A stretch of 64,000 bases of DNA from Pectinophora gossypiella (lineage: Eukaryota; Arthropoda; Insecta; Lepidoptera; Gelechiidae). Location: the NCBI RefSeq assembly GCF_024362695.1, contig NC_065431.1, positions 4,036,624-4,100,623 of the forward strand, written 5' to 3'. A program made the position numbers and the translations under genes. Below are positions 20,239 to 30,693 of the stretch, piece after piece (within the stretch, counting starts at the first letter, position 1; every line of letters starts with the position of its first letter). Below the pieces are notes generated by a model. It saw nothing but the letters and a program-made list of their open reading frames with translations, searched no databases and had not been told where the DNA came from.

Positions 20239-21224
20239 AGCTTTATTATTATTATTTTAAATATGCCTTTTTGCATTAATGGTAAACTTTCCTCTAAACT
20301 CTCTAATCTAGAGACATCTGTACCCTTTAATATTTTGTTTATAATAACACTGCTAATCTTGAGAGACCCGGAAAGTTTTTAATAAAAATGTCTTTGTGCA
20401 ATCCGCATGGCAAACACAATTGTTCCCAGTAGTCCTAAGCCTTCGCAAATTGTCATCACACAAACACTGTAACTTCTGCACTTCTAGAGTTCTTCCTAGC
20501 TCACTTTTAGGAAACTGGTGAAATATAGCGTCTTTTCGTCTTTTCGCTTACTTATCTTACACTCATACTGTATGGATATCACAGTTTTCTAGTTGAGAGG
20601 CTAACTACGGAATTTATTCAATGCAAATTTCACTCGATCACTTACATTTAGAAAACTACAATGAAACAATGATTGATTTTGAATTTTGTTTGGTTAGGAC
20701 GCCGGGCGGGCAGCGCTTGCCCTTATGTCTATGTTTATATCCTAACCTAAGATTGTCCCAAGATGGCGGAAGATCGCAGAGGGGTGAAATGAAGTAGGAG
20801 AGGGGTGAAGTAGCTGTCATTTTCTAAACTCGGTACATTTGCGCTATGGTACAATTTTTTTGTATGAACATTTCCGGCCGTGTATCTATGACAGATTTGA
20901 CATAAATTGTCAGTGCCGTACCGATCCGTCACCAAACCTTGTCATCAAAATTTAAAGTAATCTAAATAATTTAAAGCTATCACTACTGCCACGCCGTGCC
21001 ATATCATTACTATGGCAACCCCACAATTATTTTTGCGTGTGGCAATATAATTTTATATGTCAAATCAAGTGTCATACTCTAAATTCTGAGGGTCTTTGTT
21101 TTGTATGAGAGACGTTCGTCTGAAATAGGTTCTCTTAGTAGTTTGTGCATAGATAAAAAGTTCTCGCAAGGAGATTGTTTCTTAAAATCTTCAGCGCTTC
21201 ACGTTTTGTTCATGCCGTCATATA

Positions 21225-21564
21225 CACTTTAATTTGTTGTTTTCTTTCTAATTATAGCACTAACACATAAAATCTTTTCACGTACACTATGTACGTAGTA
21301 CGTACATCAAACTATACTACAATTTACAGGAAGAAAACATCTCGAAGTATGCAAACTGAGTGGCTCCGCTGGGGAGTATGCTCTCCAGCGAAGCCACTTT
21401 AATTTGTTGTTTTCTTTCTAATTATAGCACGTACACATAAAATCTTTTCACGTACACTATGTACGTAGTACGTACATTAAACTATACTACAATTTACAGG
21501 AAGAAAACATCTCGAAGTATGCAAACTGAGTGGCTCCGCTGGGGAGTATGCTCTCCAGCGAAGC
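21225..21564. repeat. Two 170-bp tandem units
   Basis: Two nearly identical units, each beginning CACTTTAATTTGTTG. Each ends in a near-palindrome of about 38 bp (GTGGCTCCGCTGG ... CCAGCGAAGCCAC) that resembles two joined element ends. They occur only in the right arm. Confidence 0.85.
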
Positions 21565-21825
21565 CACTTTAATTTGTTGTTTTCTTTCTAATTATAGCAC
21601 GTACACATAAAATCTTTTCACGTACACTATGTACATGGTACGTACAGTAATCTATATCGTTTTCAACTGAATTGGAGGTGGTGGCTCCGCGACAGAGCAT
21701 CACACTAAAATTTGCATTTTATTTTTGTCGTAACTGTACTCACTACTTTCTTTACAATTCTTAGGACATTCAAATTCAAGACTTACTTTTACCAGATAAT
21801 TTTAGTAGGATATACTTTTTAAAGA

Positions 21826-22250
21826 ACGTCTAGGGCCCTGTGCCGAGGTTTTTCTTGCAGCTTCTTTTCCCCGGCTATACAGGTTGTGAGAAGCTGCAGT
21901 AGTTTTAGGCGGATGTGTCTTTCGTTATGTGAAAAATGACGATTCAAAGTGTAACTCTGTTCATCATCATCAATTTAAGAGCTACGCTCCTGTCGGTGCA
22001 TCATTTTCCATGCTACTTTTTTAGAGAAAAAATAGGGCAGTGGTTTCCCTCTTGCCTTCCGCGCCGCAGTACTCTGTCGACGCAAGTGGGATGGCGCCCA
22101 GAGTAGTCTATTACAAAGCCATACTAGGACTCCTGTCCTCCGCCTCTGAATAGTACTGACAGTTAATGCTGCCCTCTGTCAGGATCCAGGGTCAACTATG
22201 TTACGGAATAAAGATATTTTTGTAATTATTTTCTAGTGTACATTTATTGT
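21826..22250 (+). mobile_element. LINE F 3' UTR with G inserted
   Basis: F sequence runs 21826-21961 and resumes at 22194 (AACTATGTTACGGAATAAAG). Confidence 0.8.
21962..22193 (-). mobile_element. SINE-like element G with TSD
   Basis: Reverse G with (CAT)n end, GAGCTACGCTCCTGTCGGTG, CTGGGCGCCATCCCACTTGC (reversed) and GACAGAGGGCAG (reversed). The TSD is AACTCTGTT/AACTATGTT (21953-21961 and 22194-22202). Confidence 0.75.
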
Positions 22251-22324
22251 TGTCTTTGGGTGTACTTTAATATTATTGCTTTAGCTGTTTGTCCATTACA
22301 CTTTAGGTACTCATCTTTCTGAAG

Positions 22325-22440
22325 GGATCAATTAGTAATTCTGTAATGTCCTATCCAAGCTAAGGACACAAAGTGATTATTGTGATATGGATTTGAAATC
22401 GGGCTCTCAGGATCCTAACGCTCAACTCTCAACTGTAATA
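22325..22440 (-). mobile_element. SINE S1 head half, decayed
   Basis: CTGTAATGTCCTATCCAAGC, CACAAAGTGATTATTGTGAT, weakened B box. Confidence 0.6.
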
Positions 22441-22599
22441 AGATGAACATACAGCCAGAAAAAAAAACATAATACAACATGTAGCCACATTTAAGTGTCC
22501 ATCTTGGGGCCTTGTACCAAAAAAGGCTGCATGTTCGCCTATTTACTTTTAGTTCTGCATACTCCCTTGGGAATAAAGGGCGAGATATTGCACAATATT

Positions 22600-23170
22600 C
22601 ACATACATACATACATACATAAATTCACGCCTATTTCCCGCCGGGGTAAGCAGAGACTATAGAATTCCATTTGCTTCGATCCTGACACACTTCTTTTGCT
22701 TCCTCCACATTCATCAATCGCTTCATACACGCACGCCAGTTCAGAGTAGATCGCATCAAACCTTTTCTAAGGACATCTCCAATTTGGTCAATGTAAGTCC
22801 TTCTCAGTCTTCCTCTGCCAGCCGTGCCATTAACTTTCGCTTTATATACCGCTTTTGCAATTCTATCATCATTCATTCGTTCTACGTGTCCAAACCAACC
22901 TAACATTCCCTTCTCAATCTTAGTCACTATATCGCACATCTAGTTCTTTAAGGTCATAAATGTAATTTTTTAAATTTTACAGTAGAGCGCTTTAACGACT
23001 TTTGTTTTGCCATATCTACGTTAATTACTAAGTTCACTCAATTTCAGATTTTTGACATTTATGACTTTTAAGAACTAGATGTGCGATATCGTCTTTTACA
23101 CCACATCTCTGTCATATCACACTGTTTCTCACTCTATCACTCAACTTCACACCGCAGATGCACAATATTC
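22600..23170 (-). mobile_element. LINE E 3' end, split by a MITE
   Basis: The minus strand encodes KIEKGMLGWFGHVERMNDDR, then GRGRLRRTYIDQIGDVLRKG, MKRLMNVEEAKEVCQDR and AYPGGK, followed by the 3' end ...GCGTGAATTTATGTATG and (ATGT)n at 22600. WFGHVERM plus GR.RR.Y.DQI is a familiar C-terminal signature of RTE-like elements in moth genomes. The copy is open for 102 codons, so it is fairly young, but lacks the polymerase. A 163-bp MITE interrupts it at 22933-23095. Confidence 0.8.
22933..23095. mobile_element. TIR MITE in LINE E
   Basis: Inverted ends CGCACATCTAGTTCTT with AGTCATAAATGT further in. The TSD is ATAT (22929-22932 and 23096-23099). Confidence 0.7.
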
Positions 23171-23242
23171 ACAGTGCTTGTAAATTCAGTTTTTATAGAC
23201 ATAACACATATACCTAATATAATACGCAATAATAATAACATA

Positions 23243-23425
23243 ACATAAACTCACTACTATATCCCAATGGGGTAGTCACAGGCACATCCATCACAAGATG
23301 AACTAAGTACCCACTCACCGAGCTTTCTGTTAGACCAACGTGATAGGTGGTGAGCCGTATCGCCGTCTATAATGGTCGAGGCAACTGTGTTAGTGAAAAC
23401 TGTACTTAATAAATAACTCATTGGC
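23243..23425 (-). mobile_element. SINE J body
   Basis: CCCAATGGGGTAGTCACAGG ... CGCCGTCTATAATGGTCG ... ATAACTCATTGGCGCA. The tRNA-like head appears later, at 23765-23830, after an unassigned block of about 335 bp. Confidence 0.7.
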
Positions 23426-23764
23426 GCATGTCCGGTGAAACCCATTTTGATAAAATTTGTTACAGACAGAATACAAAGATAAATTAGACCCTGGAAAAGA
23501 CAAAGATTAGTTTTTACGACACGTACGATTAGTATGCGTTTGGCGTTTGACATGTGTACTTTATTTGTTGAATAGTGTAATTAATTAGTAGTATACTTCT
23601 GAAGTACAAACTGTAACAATAGCGGAATATTGCATTGAGACAAACCTGCAAGGTTTAGCAATGCGATTCAATTGTATCATTATGTAAAATGTTTTCAACA
23701 ATAAATAAAAAAAAAGTTTTTTTAGCATAAACTGCTATTCAAATAAGAGACAAACAAACAAATA
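23426..23764. other. Unassigned block between J halves
   Basis: Possible insertion. AAATAACTCATTG lies on the left and AAATAACTAATTG on the right, which may be a TSD. No internal structure is recognised. Confidence 0.35.
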
Positions 23765-24029
23765 ACTAATTGCAGAAAATCCGGTACGAACCAGTTCGAA
23801 CCGAAGCTCCGTGTTTGAGAAGCAAGCCGAGTATGATGGAATTAATTAATAAGGTATATTGAAAACATTTATCATGTTGAAAATCTGTTGTGAATACCAA
23901 GTGTTCTATAAATCAAAATCCATTTGATGAGAACACATTTTAAGATAGACTTGACGTCCTAAGTAAGAGGTGCAGAGCGTCTTCACACTAGCGATTTGTC
24001 CGGCGATTTTTCAGCAATTTCACTGCGAG

Positions 24030-24505
24030 CCACGGCTTCCGTGGTCCAGTGTGTGAGCGTTGTGCCCACGATCCGGAGGTCCCAGGTTCGAATCCTGGCG
24101 GGGACATATCACAAAAATCACTTTGTGATCCCTAGTTTGGTTAGGACATTACAGGCTGATCACCCGATTGCCCGAAAGTAAGACAATCCGTGCTTCGGAA
24201 GGCACGTTAAGCCGTTGGTCCCGGTTACTTCTTACTGATGTAAGTACAGTCATGAGCAATATAATGTACATACTTTAGGACTCTGCCGCACTAACATATT
24301 TGACATTTAGTGAGACTTACAGTTCAATTTGTCAAAAAAGTTAATGTGACATGGTACCAAAGTGTATACATATTAATGCTCGTGACTGTACGTAGTCGTT
24401 ACATGAGTCATGTCAGGGGCCTTTGGCTGCTCAATAGTAACCCTGACACCAGGGTTGATGAGGTTGGTAATCCACCTCACAACTCACACGATAGAAGAAG
24501 AAGAC
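24030..24505 (+). mobile_element. SINE S1 with M1 inside
   Basis: Head, central domain (24193-24225) and tail with AGAAGAAG are all present. M1 interrupts it at 24245-24390. Confidence 0.9.
24245..24390 (+). mobile_element. MITE M1 in S1
   Basis: TACAGTCATGAGC to GTGACTGTA at a TA site. Removal restores S1 (GATGTAAG joined to TACGTAGTCG). Confidence 0.9.
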
Positions 24506-24674
24506 GGCGAGGCGAGATCGTGGCGAGCAGACCGCGATCTTACCGTTGTCATCGTCACGCGCTTTCTTCATTCACAAAATGGACTCCGATGAGGAGATAC
24601 TTCTAGCTGCCTTACTTAGGCCAGGCGCGCACTACGAGTTTTTCGCCGCGCGGCAGAAAAGGGCACCGGCATAA
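24506..24674 (+). pseudogene. PIF/Harbinger-like transposase start
   Basis: GC-rich island directly after the S1 tail. An ORF of 31 codons (24579-24674) begins MDSDEEILLAALL, an acidic start like those I know from PIF/Harbinger transposases. It then runs into GGCCAGGCGCGCACTACG, preceded by TTA, which looks like a second PIF-type terminal repeat with its 3-bp target. The catalytic domain is absent. Assignment rests on this short similarity and GC content, so it is moderate. Confidence 0.45.
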
Positions 24675-24689
24675 TGTCGCACTCAGAAA

Positions 24690-24980
24690 TCAGAAATCAG
24701 AATCATTTATTCAACGTAATTATCATAAACTTGTTGAAGGTCAATGTAACATTTTTGAATTTACGTCATTTCGCAAGGTGTTATGGCTGAGGAGAAGAAA
24801 TGACAAGAAACTGCAACAGCAACACATCTTTTAAAAACCAATGAGGATATACATTACAAGTTATTTAATAACTAGAGGAACACATTTAATACCAGACATT
24901 TTTATCATTTAGGTAGTCATTAATCTTATAATAAACTTTTTTAGTAAGCTTCACATGAGCTTTAAATTTATTTTCTGACA
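24690..24980 (-). mobile_element. Jockey/CR1-like LINE 3' UTR
   Basis: Closely matches the 3' UTR of the 3855-4330 copy: AATCATTTATTCAACGTAA through GGAACACATTTAATACCAGA. Almost no coding sequence remains. Confidence 0.8.
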
Positions 24981-24989
24981 ACACTGTAA

Positions 24990-25089
24990 TGACTATCAAC
25001 AGTGGCTGCAAGTTGTCTTTGATTACTTGTGGCTCTGCCCACCCCATTAGGGATTACGGGCGTGAGTTTATGTATGTATGTATGTATGT
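24990..25089 (+). mobile_element. LINE tail I
   Basis: GTGGCTGCAAGTTGTCTTTG ... GGGATTACGGGCGTGAG and (TATG)n. Reverse relatives lie at 30016 and 58140. Confidence 0.6.
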
Positions 25090-25203
25090 ACTGTAATGAC
25101 TACTACACATGTCAGGAGCCTTTAGCGGCTCAATAGTAACCCTGACACGAGAGTTGATGAGGCTGGTATTCCACCTCACAACCCACACGATAAGAAGAAG
25201 ATT
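25090..25203 (+). mobile_element. SINE S1 tail
   Basis: GTCAGGAGCCTTTAGCGGCT to CGATAAGAAGAAG. Confidence 0.75.
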
Positions 25204-25314
25204 ATCCTAGTTAAGATTACATAATTTATGTTACCTATATTGTCCGGTGTTGAATGTAAGTTTTATTGTAGGTAATTGTTTCCTTCTGTTAGTGCAATAA
25301 AGTGTATTTGTGTA

Positions 25315-25668
25315 CAAGGTGTTAGTGATATCGTAACGAAAACTTTGTGGGATGATTCAGACCATGATTCTGAGTTGATATTAAGTGGAATTATGTCGTC
25401 GCAAAAGTATGAAACTGAAAAAAATAAAAATAAAAAACACTTAAAAAATATCATGAACTTTCGGACAGGAAATTCCACTACCAACTCAGAATCATGGTCT
25501 GAATCATCCCCCTCAGTATTTGTTACGGTATTCTTTACTTTTTTTTAGAACTGAAAATAATAAAAAAAAAACATGAATTTTTCGACGGAAAATTCCACTT
25601 GATATTAACTCAGAATCATGGTCTAAATCATCCCTTGCAGTATTCATTACGATGTCACTAACACCCTG
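25315..25668. mobile_element. MITE B, one and a half units
   Basis: A complete unit at 25315 to about 25530 is followed by a second right arm ending in ACACCCTG at 25668; the second left arm is deleted. Confidence 0.75.
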
Positions 25669-25871
25669 TATTAAAAACCGCATTTCTCACACAAACATCG
25701 ACATACAATGAAATTAGTAGGTACAGAGATCGAATAGCAGCAGTAAAGCAGCATTACTGGCTGCTTCAAGCTGTTTTACGACCAATGAAAGTGAAATAGA
25801 ACAATACTTGGGACTTATTTCAAGGAAAATTCGAGAGATTTTGTTGAAAGTTACATTTCTTATTTATTTTC

Positions 25872-25892
25872 TGTATAGTCAGAGCCGTGGTA
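25872..25892 (+). mobile_element. SINE K head scrap
   Basis: AGCCGTGGTAGCACAGTTGG only. Confidence 0.4.
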
Positions 25893-25954
25893 GCACAGTT
25901 GGAAGTGGTTAGGGTTTGTTATGTTTATTTTATTATTTAATTATTATCAAAAGC

Positions 25955-26065
25955 CTCCCCTAACCCGCAGTGGAGCAGCGTGGTATATGCTCCATACACT
26001 CTTCAGTTGATTGAGGGGAGGCCTGTGCTCAGCAGTGGGACGTATATAGGCTGTTTATGTGTATG
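25955..26065 (+). mobile_element. SINE S3 tail
   Basis: CCCGCAGTGGAGCAGCGTGG ... GGGGAGGCCTGTGCTCAGC, ACGTATATAGGCTG. Confidence 0.75.
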
Positions 26066-26517
26066 TTATGTGTGTTATTCTATGTCAAAAAAGTTGGCAA
26101 ACCTAACACTGAACGGTTTTCCCCAATCCTTCATTGAAACACACCATGCTACGTTCCGTTTCTTGCAAACTTGTTGCGTCCTAAGGGAGGTTAAGTGAAT
26201 GATTGAATCTTAATAGTAATGATATTAGCTGCGATTGAGAAGTTATGAGAGTTGTTGGCTGGCGGGTGAGTTAGTAAAGTTACATGTAAGGAACGCAATC
26301 CGGACTCGAGATTGCCAATTCGAGATTCCGCGGGATTGGAAATATCAATCCCACGAGATCCCGAAATTTTCTGGGCTAAGGAAATTATCTTCTGACGCAT
26401 TTCGCATAATATTAATAATAATAAAAGTTCTTTATTTATAGGCATGTACTCGTAAACCCATTATTACAAAAATATGAGTAGTTTTTGTACTTTTTTTAGT
26501 TTTTCTACGAGTTTAGA

Positions 26518-26600
26518 AATAACAATAATAATATTAATAAGTCCGGGACTCCACAGGCCCGAGACACACTGGGATTCCATAGACTGATAATGATCAGACA
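26518..26600 (-). repeat. Repeat W
   Basis: Reverse of 15571-15682: AAGTCCGGGACTCCACAGG with ATT-rich end. Confidence 0.45.
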
Positions 26601-26715
26601 TACATAAAACATAAACAGCCTATATACGTCCCACTGCTTGGCACAGGCCTACCCTCAATCAACCGGAGGGGGTATGGAGCATACTCCACCGCGGTGCTCC
26701 ACTGCGGGTTGTTAT
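26601..26715 (-). mobile_element. SINE S3 tail
   Basis: AACAGCCTATATACGTCCCA to CCACTGCGGGTTG. Confidence 0.75.
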
Positions 26716-26719
26716 GTCA

Positions 26720-26910
26720 AGATTAAGGAAATAATATCTTTGTATCGTTGAAGAAATTTTCTTCCAGCTGACCTACGTGACGAGAGATATTCAACGATCG
26801 ATCGATATTATCTCTTTCTTAGAGATAAGCTTACCTGTACTATCTGTTTTCTTTGTATGTTCCTTGTGTCTGTTTTATTATGTACAAATAAATAAATAAT
26901 TAAGGAAAAT
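26720..26910 (+). mobile_element. LINE 3' end, T-like
   Basis: TTCTTCCAGCTGACCTACG, CTTAGAGATAAGC and a terminal (AAAT)n. Related phrases (TTCCAGCTGACCT) occur at 35397. Loose assignment. Confidence 0.4.
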
Positions 26911-27152
26911 TTGCCAGCCCTATTCTAAACTGTCAATCAAAGCTTGCTCCCAATTTCCAGGAGGTGTATTGCAGTGCTTTTGCAATGGCTAATCCGCTTG
27001 GGCGATCAAGCAATTAGAGCTAAGCCATCCATGTATAAACTCACGCCCGTAGTCCCTGCTGGGTTGGGCAGGGTCCCGAGTAATCTATAGTATATATTGT
27101 AATGCTGTATAGTGTGTGGTTTTAAATGAATAAAGTTTAAACTATGTCTATT

Positions 27153-27440
27153 CATCATCATCAGCCCATTAACGTCCCCACTGCTGGGGCACGGGCCTTC
27201 CTTATGGATGGATAGGGAGATCGGGCCTTAAACCATCACGCGGGCCCAGTTCGGATTGATGGTTATTAACGACTGCTAATGCAGCCGGGATCAACGACTT
27301 AGCGTGCCTTCCGAAGCACGGAGGAGCTCGGGATGAAAACTTTTTTTTTTGGTCACCCATCCTATGACCGGCTTTTGGGAAAGTTGCTTAACTTCAACAA
27401 TCGCAGACCTAGCGCGTTTACCGCTGCGCCACTGAGCTCA
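27153..27440 (-). mobile_element. SINE S2, full length
   Basis: Reverse copy: (CAT)n, tail, central domain, 5S-like GGTCACCCATCCTATGACC and the A-box region GCGCGTTTACCGCTGCGCC. Confidence 0.85.
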
Positions 27441-27744
27441 CGCGATTATGTACCGTAAAACTACCGAATAGAACTCAAGCGAGAAAAATCCATCTGCATT
27501 AATATTGTCATTTTCAAACTCCCTTATGATGGACGACCAGTCATTTGTCCTTTTTTATTCCTAGTAAAAAGTATATTTCCATCTCTTTTACCCACTGAAA
27601 CTAAAGTTGTACCTTGGTGTACCTTTGGGACACCTTTTCTCAACTTTTGATGGTTTTGCACCATTAATAAAATGTATTGTCGTAGAGATAAAAGGGTTTC
27701 AGTTTTATATTGTTATGTATTCGGTGTAAGTGAACATACTACTG
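27441..27744. other. No feature recognised
   Basis: Unassigned. Confidence 0.3.
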
Positions 27745-28015
27745 TCTCATCATCATCAGCCGTACGACGCCCACTGCTGGGCATAGGCCTCCCCCAAGGA
27801 TCTCTACGACGATCGGTCCCGCGCTACCCGCATCCAACGGCTTCCCGCAACTTGGCGCAACGGCTTCGCGCATAGCGAGGAGAACCGATGGCCGCTGGGG
27901 CGGAAGGGTTCTGGAATGGCGACCACGTGTCGGACGACGCTCAGTGGGTAGGCCCGCTACAAGGTGGACCGACGATCTGGTAAAGGTCGCGGGAAGCCGT
28001 TGGATACTACTGTCT
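27745..28015 (+). mobile_element. RTE-like LINE C-terminal fragment
   Basis: One plus frame reads GGRVLEWRPRVGRRSVGRP then ATRWTDDLVKVAGSRW (about 27890-28003). LEWRPR ... GRP..RW.DDL is the usual end of this LINE group. Its start, CATCATCATCAGCC ... CCCACTGCTGGGCATAGGCC, echoes the S3 tail. Stops and frame changes are present. Confidence 0.75.
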
Positions 28016-28017
28016 AC

Positions 28018-28180
28018 CAGATTCAAATTCAAATTCAAAAATATCTTTATTCAGTAGGTAACATAGTTACACTTTGAATCGTCAATTTTTACATAACGAA
28101 CGTCTCATCTCACAACCTGTATAGCCGGGGGAAAGAAGCTGCAAGAAAAACCTCGGCACAGGGCACTAGACGTTCTTTAA
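28018..28180 (-). mobile_element. LINE F 3' UTR
   Basis: (AAATTC)n tail at 28020, TCTTTATTCAGTAGGTAAC, CTTGCAGCTTCTTTC (reversed). Confidence 0.8.
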
Positions 28181-28232
28181 AAAAAAACACAAAATATTAT
28201 TGAGTAATTTAGCTGCCTAATTATCAGTTCTG

Positions 28233-28305
28233 CTATCGTGTGGGTTGTGAGGTTGATTACCAACCTCATCAACCCTGGTATCAGGGTTATTATTGAGCCG
28301 CCAAA
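28233..28305 (-). mobile_element. SINE S1 tail
   Basis: CTATCGTGTGGGTTGTGAGG ... TATTGAGCCGCC. Confidence 0.7.
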
Positions 28306-28350
28306 GAAAGAAGGAAAGAAAGAAATGTTATTACATAAGGACACCACAGT

Positions 28351-28480
28351 CATCATATCCTTTTGACAGGGTCCGATTATCTAATCTGAACATGTGACAG
28401 GTCCGGTTTTTACAGAAGCGACTGCCTGTCTGACCTTCCAACACGCAAAGGGAAACCAGCCCAATACAGGTTGGGTTACA
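28351..28480 (-). mobile_element. SINE K 3' part
   Basis: GACAGGGTCCGATTATC ... CTGCCTGTCTGACCTTCCAA ... CAGCCCAATACAGG. Confidence 0.7.
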
Positions 28481-28878
28481 AAATAAAGGTAAGTAGGGCC
28501 AGATATCATTGCGAAATTCGTTTGTTTTACCTAAACTTGAAAAACCCGCAAAATGAGGGTAGAACGTTTCAACTGCCAATTTTTTTCAAGTCTCAAAGAT
28601 TCCTTTTTCAAAAGATCCGCCGGAAACGGATGCTAGTATACCGCGAGCGTAAAGAAAAAAAAAGGCAAAAAGCAAACCTTTTTACGTCCAGTAATTTGGA
28701 GTTTTATGCGATATTTTACAACAAAAGTGATCCAAGCAGGTTCTGTGTTTATATTTGAGGGTTCCGTACGCAAAATTTGTAAATAAAATGTTATTGCTTC
28801 CACTACGTCTATCTAGTATATTTTACTTGAAAGGATTGTTGCGGGGTGTTTTGTGGCTAATAACAATAAATACAAAAA

Positions 28879-28879
28879 C

Positions 28880-28919
<40 letters not shown>

Positions 28920-29089
28920 CATTCTCACACACACACACTCTCACACACACACACACACACACTCACACACACACTCACACACACACTCACACACACACTC
29001 TCACACACACCCTCTCTCACACACACACACACACATTCTCTCACATACACACACACACACTCTCACACACACCCTCTCACACACACACT

Positions 29090-29120
<31 letters not shown>

Positions 29121-29195
29121 ACACACACCCTCTCTCTCACACACACACACACACACACCCTCTCACACACACTCTCACACCCACAAACACATACA
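28879..29195 (+). repeat. (CA)n / (CACACT)n microsatellite
   Basis: About 315 bp of CA dinucleotides interrupted by CT and CTCT at irregular intervals. The long open frames across it (His/Thr-rich) are products of the repeat, not genes. Confidence 0.95.
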
Positions 29196-29206
29196 CCCTT
29201 ACAAAC

Positions 29207-29310
29207 GCATGATTCTGAGTTGATATCAAGTGGAATTTCCTGAAAATTATGAACCCGGGACCTCCGGACCGTTAGCTCAGCGCTGAACCACTTGACTCAC
29301 AGATGCCGTT
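29207..29310. mobile_element. MITE B scrap and S1 head scrap
   Basis: ATGATTCTGAGTTGATATCA at 29209, followed by reverse S1 head GAACCCGGGACCTCCGG at about 29250. Confidence 0.55.
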
Positions 29311-29620
29311 TAAAAAGGGGAATAATAATTATACTGCCAACGATATACAGTATGATGTTGTAGATATATAGAGGGTGGTCCAACTGTGCCATCATGGCAC
29401 GCGTTAAAGAGATTAATATCACAGCGTGTTCCGTAAATGGGACAATGGATCACCCCATTAGAGCACCCTGTAGGTATAATTACGGTTTATAACGTCGAAA
29501 CAGAGATATTACGGCATTCCAGCCTTCCATTATGCATCTGCGCGGTGCATCCCTTTAGGGGTAGACAGAGAGATTGGAGGAACTTTGGTCAGAAGAAGAC
29601 AAATTGCAGCCACTGACTGC

Positions 29621-29725
29621 TCTTCTTCTTCCATCGTGTGGGTTGTGAGGTGGATTACCATAACCTCATCAACCCTGGTGTCAGGGTTGACAAGGCTCAT
29701 GTAACGACTACGTACTTATATTTGT
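29621..29725 (-). mobile_element. SINE S1 tail
   Basis: CTTCTTCTTCCATCGTGTGG to GGCTCATGTAACGACTACG. Confidence 0.7.
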
Positions 29726-29744
29726 ATGTATTTTATATATTTAT

Positions 29745-29865
29745 TGGTACCTCCACCAACCCGCATTGGAGCAGCATGGTGGAGTATGCTCCATACCCCC
29801 TCCGGTTGATTGAGGGGAGGCCTGTGCCCAGAAGTGGGACGTATATAGGCTGTTTATTTTTATGT
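29745..29865 (+). mobile_element. SINE S3 tail
   Basis: CCGCATTGGAGCAGCATGG ... GACGTATATAGGCTG. Confidence 0.75.
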
Positions 29866-29879
29866 AGGTATGTATGTTA

Positions 29880-30015
29880 TTGGTAAGTTGTACTTATAGT
29901 TTGTGCCCGCAATCTTTAGTTATTTTTTTTATATTTTTCCTCACCCTATGGTTGACTGGAAGAAATCGCTTTAAGCGATAAGGCCGCCATTTGCCATGTA
30001 CTTAGTTAAGAGTCT
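29880..30015 (+). mobile_element. LINE T 3' end
   Basis: Carries the palindrome ATCGCTTTAAGCGAT followed by AAGGCCGCC. The AATAAA end is lost. Confidence 0.6.
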
Positions 30016-30250
30016 TACATACATAAACTCACGCCCGTAATCCCAAATGGGGTGGGCAGAGCCACAAGTAATCAAAGACAACTTGCAGCCACTGTTTATA
30101 CGAAGTCCTAAGATGGATATGATGAACCTTATGGTGATAAGGGATCAGCCTATCGCCCATAACATTAGTCCATCATGTTAGAGGACACAATCCCTCTGTC
30201 GGTTTTTACAACATGCCCGGGAAGACAAGCAGCTGAACGTGTTCTATGTT
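30016..30250 (-). mobile_element. LINE tail I
   Basis: CTCACGCCCGTAATCCCAAA ... GGATCAGCCTATCGCCCATA. Reverse of 24990 at its start. Confidence 0.5.
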
Positions 30251-30259
30251 TTTTATTTG

Positions 30260-30390
30260 GTCCCAGAACAGCATAGAAGCACTCAAGGCTAGAGTGAATA
30301 GGCATTTGCTAGGTAAGCGTGATCCACCCTAGACCACATCGTCACTTATCATCAGAAGAGATTGCGGTCAAACGCGAGCCTATATATTTA
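30260..30390 (+). mobile_element. LINE C-terminal scrap
   Basis: A short plus frame reads NSIEALKARVNRHLLGK, similar to the ALKARVNRHL end of Jockey-like ORFs, then a stop. Confidence 0.45.
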
Positions 30391-30593
30391 AAAAAAAATG
30401 TTTTGAGAAAAAAAAAAAGATTTATTACGTACTTCTTTCATGAAACCTCTTCTCTTTTATTATTTATGGGCAATAAAAAACGAATTGTTATTTTTTTTTA
30501 ATAAGGAATAGGGTAAATGTTTTTACGATTATGATTAATTGCCTTAAGTTTTTATCCTACAACACCAAGATATAGAACAGATCGGCTGACTGG

Positions 30594-30687
30594 ACCACTC
30601 TAGTGGTTGAGCTTTGGGCTCACGATCCGGAGGTCCCGGGTTCGAATTTGGATGGGGATGTGTAACAAATCACTATTTCATGATCCG
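30594..30687 (+). mobile_element. SINE S1 head
   Basis: TAGTGGTTGAGCTTTGGGCT ... GTCCCGGGTTCGAATTTGG, truncated after the TGATCC segment, where K begins. Confidence 0.7.
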
Positions 30688-30693
30688 TCAAAA

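Larger units (their letters stand above)
19274..21705. mobile_element. Foldback element with long inverted arms
   Basis: A 2432-bp element with an exact 8-bp TSD TAAAATTT (19266-19273 and 21706-21713). Left arm 19274-19704 is matched in reverse by right arm 20936-21705. Outer ends read GTGTGATGCTCTGTCGCGG. The right arm holds two extra tandem 170-bp units (21225-21394 and 21395-21564). The spacer of about 1.23 kb carries a reverse-transcriptase fragment. The layout is like Drosophila FB elements. An 8-bp TSD would fit a hAT-type or P-type transposase, but none is present. Confidence 0.8.

Noticed and set aside
28866..29200. CRISPR-like or satellite array
   Set aside because: There are no separate spacers or unit longer than a few bases; this is a microsatellite in a eukaryotic sequence.
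28755..29243. Long His/Thr-rich open frames
   Set aside because: They are readings of a CA/CT microsatellite in two frames and have no other coding feature.
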